13,459 nucleotides of DNA from JAHBXL01 sp038247555. Its GTDB lineage: Bacteria > Planctomycetota > Phycisphaerae > Phycisphaerales > UBA1924. Positions 6,337 through 13,459 of this stretch are shown here, piece after piece. Numbering within the stretch: position 1 is the stretch's first letter; each line of letters starts with the position of its first letter. The stretch spans positions 1 to 13,459 of the forward strand of contig JBBRUT010000099.1 in the NCBI GenBank assembly GCA_038247555.1, in the 5' to 3' direction. The notes beneath the pieces are model-generated. The model did no database searches. It saw only the letters and a program-made list of their open reading frames with translations, and was not told the DNA's origin. Position numbers and translations under genes: made by a program.

Positions 6337-6900
6337 GTGGCCGCCGAAACCAAGCAGACACTTGATCACCTGGTCTTTGCGCTCGTCAAGGAGCGGTTCT
6401 CCGGCAATCGCTTTCGCGGCACGGAGTATCGCGGCCAGAGCACCCTGATCGTGGAGCCGGCGGACCTGCACGCCGTGATGCGGTTTCTGCGGGACGATGA
6501 TCGAACCAAGTACAACTTTCTGTCGGACCTGTTTGGGATCGACTATCTCGGTTACCCGAGCAAGCAGATCGGGAGGTTTGCCGTTGGCTACAACCTGATC
6601 TCCCACAAGCACGATGATCGGCTGTTCGTGAAAGTGTTTCTCGACCCCTCGATCCCCACGGATGGAATCGTCGAAGACCCGGCACTCTGGCTTGACAGCG
6701 TGGTCGACCTGTGGCCGGGCGCGGAATGGCCGGAGCGAGAAGTGTTTGACATGTACGGGATCCGGTTCCGCAATCACCCGGACCTGCGCCGCATCCTGAC
6801 CTGGGAAGGCTACCCCGGGCATCCGCTTCGGAAGGACTATCCGCTCCGCGGGCGCGGCGAGCGTGAGCAGTATCGCATCGTGGACCGCACTTCCGCGTAA
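6337..6900 (+). CDS. nuoC: NADH-quinone oxidoreductase subunit C (NuoC)
   Basis: NuoC is a peripheral-arm subunit of respiratory complex I (NDH-1). It packs against NuoD near the quinone site and helps couple NADH oxidation to proton pumping. The 187 residues fit the usual 150-220 for an unfused NuoC. The 30-kDa subunit signature is clear at residues 131-142 (WPEREVFDMYGI), followed by FRNHPDLRRILTWEGYPGHP (144-163) and LRKDYPLRG (164-172). Residues 59-70 (YNFLSDLFGIDY) match the family's conserved leading segment. The start is GTG 6337 with AGGAAGGA seven bases upstream. The expected partners nuoA, nuoB and nuoD are not adjacent: upstream is an unrecognised gene and downstream is a convergent lptC-like gene 16 bases away. 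Complex I genes must therefore be dispersed in this genome. Identity is secure. Confidence 0.96.
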   Translation: MAAETKQTLDHLVFALVKERFSGNRFRGTEYRGQSTLIVEPADLHAVMRFLRDDDRTKYNFLSDLFGIDYLGYPSKQIGRFAVGYNLISHKHDDRLFVKVFLDPSIPTDGIVEDPALWLDSVVDLWPGAEWPEREVFDMYGIRFRNHPDLRRILTWEGYPGHPLRKDYPLRGRGEREQYRIVDRTSA

Positions 6901-6916
6901 GCGACGTGGCTGCCAG

Positions 6917-9900
6917 CTATCGCGGCGCGACGACGGGGGCGGGTTCAAGGATCTCGATCTGATCTTTCACGAGGTCCCACTTCAGCCGCCGAGCGGTGAA
7001 CGGTGTGGCCCTTCGATCATCAAAGAGCGTCACACTGGAGCCCTCTGGCGCGGTGGCGACGGCGGTTCCTTCGCGAGCGTCGTAGAGCACCTGCTCACCA
7101 ACCAGCCGCTGTGGTCCGGATTCGGCGTACACCGATCCGATCGCGTCGGCGTAGATCAGCTTGCCGCCCGCCGCGGTCGAAGCCGATGTAGAGGTTCCAA
7201 GATCGAGCTTGGCGAGCAGGCGGTCACTGGTCATGCGCGTCAGAGGCCGATTGTCGAGCGCCTTGTGGACGACCTCGATCTTCTCGACCAGATCAAGCAT
7301 GCCGGTGGCGCGTGTGAACAGCATGCTCTTCTGCCATCGGAAGCTTGATGTGCCTCGGGGCGAGCCAGCGACGAGCCCCTGCGACTGGGGCCCCTGCTCA
7401 ACTTCGGAAGATGCGTCTGGAGATCGCTGATCAAAGACGATCGCCCGGCCGGCGACAGGAGCCTCGATGGTCCCGGCGTCGTCATCGGCGATGAGCCGAG
7501 CGGCCTCGATGTAGCTGATGGTCTCGAGCGTGCGCTGGTCACCGGGCTTGGCCGGAGCGGCAAAGCCGCGGCTCTCAACCGTGGCGGGCTTTCCATCGGC
7601 TCGTTCATCAAGCGAACCAAACGCGGTTGCGCGCAGGACGCGGCGGTCGCCCAGGTCGGCTTCGAGCGAGGAAGTTGACGCAGAAGGGCCGAGGGTCGGA
7701 ACTTCCGCGACTGAACTTCCGCTGTGCGAATCGCCGGAGAGGTCGATGCGGATCCGATCGGCCCGGACGGTGTCGAGGGTGAGCGGTTCCTCCTTGACGA
7801 CCTTGGTATCACCGCGGCACTCGAGCACGCCTGCCAGGTCGTCATAAGTCATGGAGTTCACCCAAGTGGCGGTGACTCGGACGGTACCCGCTTCGGGGCC
7901 GGTCGCGGCGACAGTGGGCTGCTCGTGCGTGAATGTGCCGGGTGCGTAGACCTCCATGGTCTTTGCGATGCCATCGAGCTCGACGATCGTGGTATCGATG
8001 AGGGAATCGCCGCGGGCGACGAGGACGCGTGGACCCGTGACGGAGGCGGTCTCTCGCTGGGCGTGGCCCTTGATGCGTTGCCCGCTGGCCCAGACTCCAT
8101 CGCCACGATCAAAGCGGGCAAGAGATTCGCTGTTTCCCCGGGCTTCAAAGTCTGTCACAACGATGTCGCCATTGGAAGCGCGGCTCATCGACGCTTCGAG
8201 TTGTGGTGCTGTGAGGAACGCATTGTCCTTTCCGACGACTGCCCCGCCGCTGCCCGCACTCCCCCCGGTTGCCATGAGGTATGAGGGGTCGACCTCGCCC
8301 TCGCGTGTCGAAGAGGATTCGAAGTTCACGCCCAGATTTGCGGCCCGGAGCACTCCGTCACCGAATCCTCCGGCGGCCACATCAACCTCGACCCCCGGGG
8401 GTTCACGCCAGGCGGCGGCCAAGGCTTCGACGCTGCCTTCAGCGGCGAGGTGCCGGAGCACCGTGGAATGCGTGCCGACCTCGACAAACTCGGCTCGAAG
8501 CAATTCGGCGGCGAGCGAGCTTCGATTATCGGTGGCGAAGGAGCGGCCCCGGAACTCCGCCCACTCCAGGGCATCGCGAATTTCACCGTCGCGCGAGCGG
8601 AACTGGAAGTCGGCCCGACGCTGCCAGTCGATCTGCCGAGTGAAGTACTCGGGCCGGGGATGTTCGAGCCAGGCCGGGAAGCCGTCGGAGTTCTCGGTCA
8701 TCGCGGTCTGGTTCAGGTCTTCCGCCAGGGTCGTGAGCACTCCGGCACCGGGGATCTCTGCCACGCCGGTGGCCAGGTTCACGCGCATCTCGGTTCCTGC
8801 AAGGCAGCCTACCTCAGGGGCCGCGAGCCAGACCTGCGGTGCACCGATACCGGAAGTGAGCGTCATGTTGCGGCTGGTCGCGAAGTACTCAAGCTCCTCG
8901 CATCCGCCCCGCGCACCGATCTCGGCATCAGTCAGGCGAACAAACCGTTCGGCCCCTTCGGCCTTCGATGAGAAGCGGAGCGCGAGGTGATCTCCAAGCG
9001 CGAGTTCGCGAGGGGGAGGTGAAACGGCGACGGGCTTGACTGACAGAGGTCCCGCCCAGGTCAGCACCACATCGTTCTCGCCTTCATTGAAAAGCGTTGG
9101 CGGCCATTCCGAGGCCGAAGGCTGAACGGATGCCAGAAGCAGCGCGGGGATCGCCGCGGCGGGGCCCAGGCGTGCGCCGCCGACAGAAGCGGGCACGGCG
9201 TGCGCGCCACGGGGAGTGGGGTATGAGCGATGGTGCGCAACGGCGGGGGCTCCGAAGGCATCGTCGGGCAACTTGTTGTCAAGCGTGCGCAGCCAGACGA
9301 ACAACGTGTCGGCGGCAATCTCCCGCTTTCGCTGGGTGACGCGGACGGTGGTCGCGAAGACCGCCTCGTAGAGGTCTTCCTTCACGGCATTTGCTTGCTG
9401 GCGAGCCCTGGCTGCGGCGACCGCCGCGGCGGGCAGCATCGGCTGCGGTGGAGCATCTTCCTGGGGCTCGACTTGCGTGTCTGAGTCGGCGGCTGCCACG
9501 GCCGTGGGGTCGGCAGGTGCGTCCACAGGGGCGTCGGTACCGATGCGGGTGTCGTCGACGGCAACGGCTTCTGCGTTGGAAGCGCCGACCTCGGTTGTTG
9601 CGGCGGCGAAGAGCTCCGCCAAGTCCGGCTGCGGGACCACTTCCCAGCCGGCGTCTTCCGCGTCGGCCATCGTCAGCGATCTCTCTTGCGGCAGGGCTCC
9701 ATCGGCGACGTCGCTCGGTAGTGAGGAGTCGGCGCCGGTTGGCTCCTTGCGAGATTCAACAAAGTAGCGAATCACACCATCGCGCGCAACCCGCATGTAC
9801 TCGATGCGGTCAAGAACCTGATTGCCCTTGACGAGAACGCTGGTGCCGGAGAAGCGAAGCGTGGGGGTCTCAATCGTGACGTGCTCATCGGAGGCGAACT

Positions 9901-10465
9901 CCAGCAACTGGGCGTCGAACCGGATCGACCCGGTTCGGGCCACCACGCCGGGTGCATCGACGAGCGGGTCCCGGGGCACACCGTCCATTTCGGGGCCGCG
10001 GGCAGGAAACAAGAGCCCGACAACATTGCCGATGAACTGTCCCGACTCGGGGCTGTTGGATTTGTTGGGCGACTTGACCCGGCCCGAATCGGCCCGGACG
10101 TACAAGGCCCGGCCGTCTTTCATGTAGATCCAGGCCCGGGGCTGATCGAGTTCGTAAAACCCGCCACCGACGGGGTTCATTCGGCGGTAGATGAGTTCCG
10201 CCTGAACCCGGCTGGGATTGTCCCGATCCTCAAACTGGACTCGACCATCGACGGCATCTTGGATGCCAGCTTCGCCGGCCGCTGCGTTGCGGACGAGCGA
10301 TCCGACGTCGATGTCCGTCACATCCCCGGTGGCGACCGGGGCCGGGGGGATTGATTGCCGCTGGCTCACCGCGACGAAGAGCACCACCCCGGCAATGATC
10401 AGCGAGACGGCTCCGGCAACGATCAGCCCCGTCGTTCGGGTGCTGGCAAACTTCTTGGACGGCAT
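6917..10465 (-). CDS. giant LptC-like inner-membrane protein with LptA/OstA-like C-terminus
   Basis: The predicted role is lipopolysaccharide export across the periplasm, as a membrane-anchored part of the Lpt bridge. The 1182 residues dwarf E. coli LptC (191) and LptA (about 185). After a short basic N-terminus comes one transmembrane helix (12-34, GLIVAGAVSLIIAGVVLFVA). An LptC-like beta-rich region follows at about 70-240, including RAWIYMKDGRALYVRADSG and IGNVVGLLF. Then come an Ala/Pro/Asp-rich linker (242-362) and a strand-rich segment beginning VRVTQRKREIAADTLFVWL. Residues about 880-1175 look like LptA/OstA repeats, for example MTSDRLLAKLDLG and RLVGEQVLYDAREGTAVATA. The middle (400-880) is strand-rich but not assigned. 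The start is ATG 10465, which places the helix near the N-terminus; its ribosome binding site is weak, and an in-frame ATG at 10534 is the alternative. It is divergent from the kinase gene across 89 bases. Domain limits are estimates from reading, not a profile search. Confidence 0.85.
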   Translation of the reverse strand: MPSKKFASTRTTGLIVAGAVSLIIAGVVLFVAVSQRQSIPPAPVATGDVTDIDVGSLVRNAAAGEAGIQDAVDGRVQFEDRDNPSRVQAELIYRRMNPVGGGFYELDQPRAWIYMKDGRALYVRADSGRVKSPNKSNSPESGQFIGNVVGLLFPARGPEMDGVPRDPLVDAPGVVARTGSIRFDAQLLEFASDEHVTIETPTLRFSGTSVLVKGNQVLDRIEYMRVARDGVIRYFVESRKEPTGADSSLPSDVADGALPQERSLTMADAEDAGWEVVPQPDLAELFAAATTEVGASNAEAVAVDDTRIGTDAPVDAPADPTAVAAADSDTQVEPQEDAPPQPMLPAAAVAAARARQQANAVKEDLYEAVFATTVRVTQRKREIAADTLFVWLRTLDNKLPDDAFGAPAVAHHRSYPTPRGAHAVPASVGGARLGPAAAIPALLLASVQPSASEWPPTLFNEGENDVVLTWAGPLSVKPVAVSPPPRELALGDHLALRFSSKAEGAERFVRLTDAEIGARGGCEELEYFATSRNMTLTSGIGAPQVWLAAPEVGCLAGTEMRVNLATGVAEIPGAGVLTTLAEDLNQTAMTENSDGFPAWLEHPRPEYFTRQIDWQRRADFQFRSRDGEIRDALEWAEFRGRSFATDNRSSLAAELLRAEFVEVGTHSTVLRHLAAEGSVEALAAAWREPPGVEVDVAAGGFGDGVLRAANLGVNFESSSTREGEVDPSYLMATGGSAGSGGAVVGKDNAFLTAPQLEASMSRASNGDIVVTDFEARGNSESLARFDRGDGVWASGQRIKGHAQRETASVTGPRVLVARGDSLIDTTIVELDGIAKTMEVYAPGTFTHEQPTVAATGPEAGTVRVTATWVNSMTYDDLAGVLECRGDTKVVKEEPLTLDTVRADRIRIDLSGDSHSGSSVAEVPTLGPSASTSSLEADLGDRRVLRATAFGSLDERADGKPATVESRGFAAPAKPGDQRTLETISYIEAARLIADDDAGTIEAPVAGRAIVFDQRSPDASSEVEQGPQSQGLVAGSPRGTSSFRWQKSMLFTRATGMLDLVEKIEVVHKALDNRPLTRMTSDRLLAKLDLGTSTSASTAAGGKLIYADAIGSVYAESGPQRLVGEQVLYDAREGTAVATAPEGSSVTLFDDRRATPFTARRLKWDLVKDQIEILEPAPVVAPR

Positions 10466-10554
10466 GGCGACATGGTACGGTGTCTGGAGCCGCCGAGCGG
10501 TCTCGGGCGGGCTGATTGGGCGACGGCCTGCCAAAGTCGTGAACGGAAAAGCGC

Positions 10555-11436
10555 TTGCTCCAGGGAATGCTCATCGGATTCGGGATTGGCGTGCTGGTCG
10601 CGTCAGGAGCTGTGTGGTTGGTTTTGCGCCGCCAGTCTCGACGGGCGAGGGCAGCGGAACGGCGAGCCCGCGCGGCGGAGCGGATGGCCGAGATCGGGGC
10701 GATGACCAGCGGCCTTGCCCATGAGATCAAGAATCCGCTTTCGACCGTCGGGCTCAACGCCCAGTTGCTCCTGGAGGGGATCAGCGAACTTCCCATTGAT
10801 GACGCGGAGCGGAAGCCGCTTGTGAATCGCATCAACTCGCTGAGGCGAGAAACCGATCGACTCGGGGGCATTCTGCAGGACTTTCTGCAGTATGCCGGGC
10901 AGGTCCGGCTGGATCCTCACCCCACGAATCTTAACGACACGATCAGCGAACTGGGCGACTTCTTCATGCCGGAGGCCGAACGCCACGGCGTGCGCCTGCG
11001 GACGGATGTCGCTGGCGGCAATGGCTCGCCCACGCCGGTAGCGAACATCGACGCCAAGCTGGTGAAACAGGCGCTACTGAACCTGATGCTCAACGCGACT
11101 CAGGCAATGGCGGCGGCCGGGGCACCAGAATCTGCAAGGCCGCGCGAGCTGATCGTCCGTACGGAGAATCGACGCGAGGCCGATGGACATCCGACCGTGC
11201 ATGTTCACGTCATCGACACCGGGCCGGGCATTGCGCCGGAGACTCTGGGAAAGATGTTCACCCCGTACTTCACCACACGGGCAGGAGGATCGGGGCTCGG
11301 CCTGCCGACAGCGAGAAGGCTCATCGAAGCCCACGGGGGACGCATCGACGTCTGGTCAGAGCCGGGGAAAGGCTCCGATTTTTGCGTCGTGCTTCCCGTC
11401 GCGGGGCCCGCCACATCGCCGGAGAGTCACTCCTGA
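10555..11436 (+). CDS. sensor histidine kinase, NtrB-like, membrane-anchored
   Basis: This is a two-component histidine kinase of 293 residues: it autophosphorylates a histidine and passes the phosphate to a response regulator. An N-terminal hydrophobic segment (about 5-24, MLIGFGIGVLVASGAVWLVL) anchors it. A basic, Ala/Arg-rich helix follows. Then comes the HisKA H-box with phospho-acceptor H56 (SGLAHEIKNPLSTVGLNAQL). The ATPase domain shows the N box (LLNLMLNATQAM, 174-185), G1 (VIDTGPGIAPE), F box (MFTPYFTT) and G2 (GGSGLGLPTARRLI). There is no periplasmic sensor, PAS or HAMP domain, so the signal input is unclear. The start is TTG 10555 with GGA (10545-10547) seven bases upstream. ATG 10567 is possible but has no spaced ribosome binding site. 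No response regulator gene is nearby. It is divergent from the lptC-like gene and its 3' end overlaps a possible minus-strand gene by 10 bases. Confidence 0.93.
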   Translation: MLQGMLIGFGIGVLVASGAVWLVLRRQSRRARAAERRARAAERMAEIGAMTSGLAHEIKNPLSTVGLNAQLLLEGISELPIDDAERKPLVNRINSLRRETDRLGGILQDFLQYAGQVRLDPHPTNLNDTISELGDFFMPEAERHGVRLRTDVAGGNGSPTPVANIDAKLVKQALLNLMLNATQAMAAAGAPESARPRELIVRTENRREADGHPTVHVHVIDTGPGIAPETLGKMFTPYFTTRAGGSGLGLPTARRLIEAHGGRIDVWSEPGKGSDFCVVLPVAGPATSPESHS

Positions 11437-11696
11437 GCGTTTGTCTTGTGGGCGGCGGCTGTGGACCGCTGGAGGAGCGGTGAGGGTGTAGCTTGGCTCG
11501 CGAGCTTTGCGAGGTGTGTCGGCGGCGCTGCCACGCGGATCGACGTATCGCCGCGCGAGGGCGATTGCGGGCTGACCGAGGGGTCAAAGGCGCTTCGTCC
11601 GCCCGCGGCGCATCCGCCTGTCAGGAATGGCGCGGCCAGCAGCGCCGTTGCCGCGAGCGGGAACTGGATTTGTCGCCGATTGGGCAATGCTTGCAT
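11427..11696 (-). CDS. possible small exported lipoprotein, 89 aa
   Basis: The open frame encodes a basic N-terminus and a hydrophobic stretch (PLAATALLAAPFLTGG) followed by C29 and a Ser/Ala/Pro-rich, charged mature part of about 60 residues, as in small anchored or exported proteins. The pre-cysteine sequence LTGGC is not a canonical lipobox (Thr at -3, Gly at -2), so lipidation is uncertain. There is no good ribosome binding site before ATG 11696. Its end overlaps the kinase gene by 10 bases tail to tail. It could equally be a chance frame, but the signal-peptide pattern is better than that of the other minor frames here. Confidence 0.45.
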   Translation of the reverse strand: MQALPNRRQIQFPLAATALLAAPFLTGGCAAGGRSAFDPSVSPQSPSRGDTSIRVAAPPTHLAKLASQATPSPLLQRSTAAAHKTNAQE

Positions 11697-11949
11697 TCCG
11701 GAAAAGGGTGAGGCTCAAGCATCCAATCTGCGATCAGGAAAGGAAGGACCGGCGGGGGCGGTGGCCTGTTCTGAGCGGCGTTGGGAAGGACTTTGCGGGC
11801 TGTGACGGCCATGGACCCACCCAGCCGATCTCCTTGCACCTGTCGCAATGAGTTGAGCGGCCTTGGACACGGCCTTACCATCGCCCTCACATCCGGCTCC
11901 TGTGTCAGCCTTCGCGGTGCCGCACCCTCCCCTCTCTCAATGGTCCCCC

Positions 11950-12822
11950 ATGCTCAAGCCCACACTCAGCACTGTTGCCTGTCCCGAGGCCTCTCTCCGC
12001 GAGGTAGCGGATCTGGCGGAGCGGTTCGGCTTTGAAGCGGTTGAGCTCCGAACCTTCGGCACGGATTCGAAACGGTTTGCGTGCGACCCCGCGCTGAGCA
12101 GCGAGGACAAGTCGCGGACGCTGTTCCGAACGCGGGGAATCGAGATTCTCTCGCTTGCGACATCCTGCCGGTTTGACGCGACGATCTTTCCGCCGGTCCT
12201 CGGTCACGTGTTTATGGACACCGAGCGGAGCGTGCGGGAAGCAAAGTCCGCTGTCGATCTCGCGATTCAGTTGGGATGCCCGTACGTCCGGGTCTTCGCT
12301 TTTGAAGTCGCCGCGCGGGAGCAGCCAAAGGCGGCGATTGCGCGAATCGCCGGGAGGCTTCGCAAAGTCTGCGATCATGCCGACAAGACCGGGACCAAGG
12401 TTGTGGTTGAAAATGGCGGGTCGTTCGAGACGGCGATCCAGCTTCGCGATCTCATCGAAAACGTGTCGCATCCGCTGCTGGGCGCATCGTATTCGGTCGC
12501 CACGGGGTTTGCGGCCGGGGATTCACCCGCCGCGGCTGTCGCGGCGCTGGGTTCACGGCTCTGGGTGGCGAGGGTGAAGGACCTGGTTGGCGGTCGTCCC
12601 GTGAGGCTGGGCGAAGGTGAGATCCCCTGCGAAGAGTTTGTCGGCACTCTTTCGCATGCAGGGTTCACCGGCCCGCTGGTGTACGAGTGGGACCGGGCGT
12701 GGAGGCCGGAACTCGCCGGGGCATCGGAAGCGCTCGCGGGCATTGCCTTGACACTCATTGGCTGGGCGAGCAAGGCGATGGACCAATCGCGTGCAGGTCG
12801 CGTTCGCGCGGTTGCGCGCTAA
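11950..12822 (+). CDS. xylose-isomerase-like TIM-barrel protein (sugar phosphate isomerase/epimerase family)
   Basis: This 290-residue cytosolic protein is related to the xylose isomerase-like/AP-endonuclease-2 barrel superfamily, whose members isomerise or epimerise sugars and related compounds with a divalent metal. Barrel landmarks are FEAVELR (28-34), GIEILSLATSCRF (63-75), GCPYVRVFAFEV (109-120), KVVVENGGSFET (150-161, with E154 as expected metal ligand), VARVKD (206-211), LGEGEIPCEEFV (220-231) and GPLVYEWD (241-248, with E246). The usual Asp of the D-x-x-H segment appears replaced by S182 (GASYSVATG), and the usual His of HVKD by R208, so the metal site may be altered. The start is ATG 11950, just before the first strand, though its ribosome binding site is poor. 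An upstream TTG (11863) would add 29 Pro/Ser-rich residues. The ureohydrolase gene follows after 33 bases, suggesting an operon. The substrate is unknown. Confidence 0.9.
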   Translation: MLKPTLSTVACPEASLREVADLAERFGFEAVELRTFGTDSKRFACDPALSSEDKSRTLFRTRGIEILSLATSCRFDATIFPPVLGHVFMDTERSVREAKSAVDLAIQLGCPYVRVFAFEVAAREQPKAAIARIAGRLRKVCDHADKTGTKVVVENGGSFETAIQLRDLIENVSHPLLGASYSVATGFAAGDSPAAAVAALGSRLWVARVKDLVGGRPVRLGEGEIPCEEFVGTLSHAGFTGPLVYEWDRAWRPELAGASEALAGIALTLIGWASKAMDQSRAGRVRAVAR

Positions 12823-12855
12823 CGCATACTGCGTCGCAGCGATACACTCCGCCCT

Positions 12856-13459
12856 ATGAGCTTTGACCCCGACGCAGCAGCGCAGCCCGGTACCGGCATC
12901 TTCGGACTTCCCTTCAAGCGGAACGAATCCGGGATTGTTCTGATCCCGGTGCCGTTTGACGCTACGACTTCGTACGGCGGGGGCACCTCTGCCGGGCCTG
13001 CGGCGATCTTTGAAGCATCCGCACAGGTTGATCTGCTTGATCATCAGTTTGGCCGCACCTTTGAGCGCGGCATCTTCATGGAGCCGAGTCCTTCGAAGAT
13101 CGCATCGAGCTCGAAAGTGGTGAGGAGGATGGCGGCGCCGATCATCGCTCGCGGTGGCGCAGGCGAGAAAGATTCCAAGGCGGTCGCCAGAGTGAATGAC
13201 GCGTGCTTCGCCGTGGCGGAGCACACCTACGACCGCACGGCGACTGCGCTCGATGAGGGAAGGATCCCGGGGCTTGTCGGGGGCGATCACTCCACACCGT
13301 TTGGCGCGATCTGGGCGGCGTCTGATCATGTTGCGAGCCTGAAGGGGAATCGCGGCCTGGGGATCCTGCAGGTCGATGCCCACATGGACTTGCGTGTGGC
13401 GTTTGAGGGCTTCGCGTGGTCCCACGCATCCATCATGCACAATGTGATGTGGCTCCTGC
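12856..13459 (+). CDS. arginase/agmatinase-family ureohydrolase (3' end beyond right edge)
   Basis: Ureohydrolases use a binuclear manganese centre to split guanidino substrates such as arginine, agmatine or formimidoglutamate. The first 201 residues are present, in frame to the edge; the family is usually about 300 residues. The N-terminal signature PVPFDATTSYGGGTSAGPAA (31-50) is clear. The metal-binding motifs are GGDHS with H145, and DAHMD with D174, H176 and D178. H190 in WSHASIM corresponds to the conserved His region that follows. The last two metal aspartates would lie past the edge. Substrate choice cannot be settled without the C-terminal loops; the signature region is more agmatinase-like than classical arginase. 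The start ATG 12856 lies 33 bases after the isomerase-like gene. No strong ribosome binding site is visible, so translation may depend on coupling. An extra charged segment at about 95-112 (RGGAGEKDSK) precedes the GGDHS motif. Confidence 0.93.
   Translation, partial: MSFDPDAAAQPGTGIFGLPFKRNESGIVLIPVPFDATTSYGGGTSAGPAAIFEASAQVDLLDHQFGRTFERGIFMEPSPSKIASSSKVVRRMAAPIIARGGAGEKDSKAVARVNDACFAVAEHTYDRTATALDEGRIPGLVGGDHSTPFGAIWAASDHVASLKGNRGLGILQVDAHMDLRVAFEGFAWSHASIMHNVMWLL

Noticed and set aside
7956..8990. 344-codon open frame on the plus strand within the lptC-like gene
   Set aside because: It is Ser/Arg/Pro-rich, with no recognisable motifs and no good start. It is antisense to a continuous 1182-codon frame.
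12827..12839. Small inverted repeat ACGCA-TAC-TGCGT between the isomerase-like and ureohydrolase genes
   Set aside because: A 5-bp stem without a T-run is too small to call a terminator or operator, and the 33-base gap suggests cotranscription.
1..13459. Search for CRISPR arrays, tRNA/rRNA genes, insertion sequences, prophage or defence genes
   Set aside because: No regularly spaced repeats, tRNA-like cloverleaf, transposase motifs or phage genes were seen. The only recombinase looks like a housekeeping Xer, with no attachment-site duplication.

Overview
This 13.5 kb window is GC-rich, single-copy-looking bacterial chromosome with a dense gene layout. It has short non-coding gaps, several GTG/TTG starts with good ribosome binding sites, and no RNA genes, CRISPR arrays, transposases or phage genes that I can see. 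The combination of queuosine synthesis, Xer recombinase, predicted outer-membrane lipoproteins, Lpt-type lipopolysaccharide transport and NADH dehydrogenase subunit C points to a Gram-negative-type envelope. The protein style (huge LptC-like protein, TolB-like lipoproteins, unfused lone nuoC) is most like Planctomycetota, class Phycisphaerae. That placement is inference from pattern memory, not a search.

Left part (1-5382), all on the minus strand. Read 5' to 3' on that strand, it contains a 95-aa unrecognised protein (5382-5095), a 436-base gap, then a probable operon: a TolB-like six-bladed propeller lipoprotein (4658-3318), a second lipoprotein that may carry a TolB-N/CsgG/LpoB-like domain (3219-2434), a 104-aa unknown (2380-2066) and a XerC/D-type tyrosine recombinase (1956-919). 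The operon closes with a clear rho-independent terminator (883-856). The epoxyqueuosine reductase gene queG follows and runs off the left edge.

Middle part (5601-10465). Two plus-strand genes, an unrecognised possible TIM-barrel protein and a lone nuoC, converge with 16 bases to spare on a 1182-codon minus-strand gene. That gene encodes a membrane-anchored LptC-like protein with LptA/OstA-like sequence at its C-terminus. It is divergent, across 89 bases, from a small sensor histidine kinase.

Right part (10555-13459). The kinase (plus) overlaps tail to tail with a possible small minus-strand lipoprotein. After a 250-base gap come a xylose-isomerase-like TIM-barrel protein with unusual replacements at two expected metal-ligand positions and, 33 bases later, an arginase/agmatinase-family ureohydrolase cut by the right edge.

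The most interesting points are the giant LptC/LptA-like fusion, the apparent splitting of a TolB-like module over two neighbouring lipoproteins in an operon with xerC, and the metal-site changes in the isomerase-like protein. No defence, mobile or otherwise obviously new system is visible.
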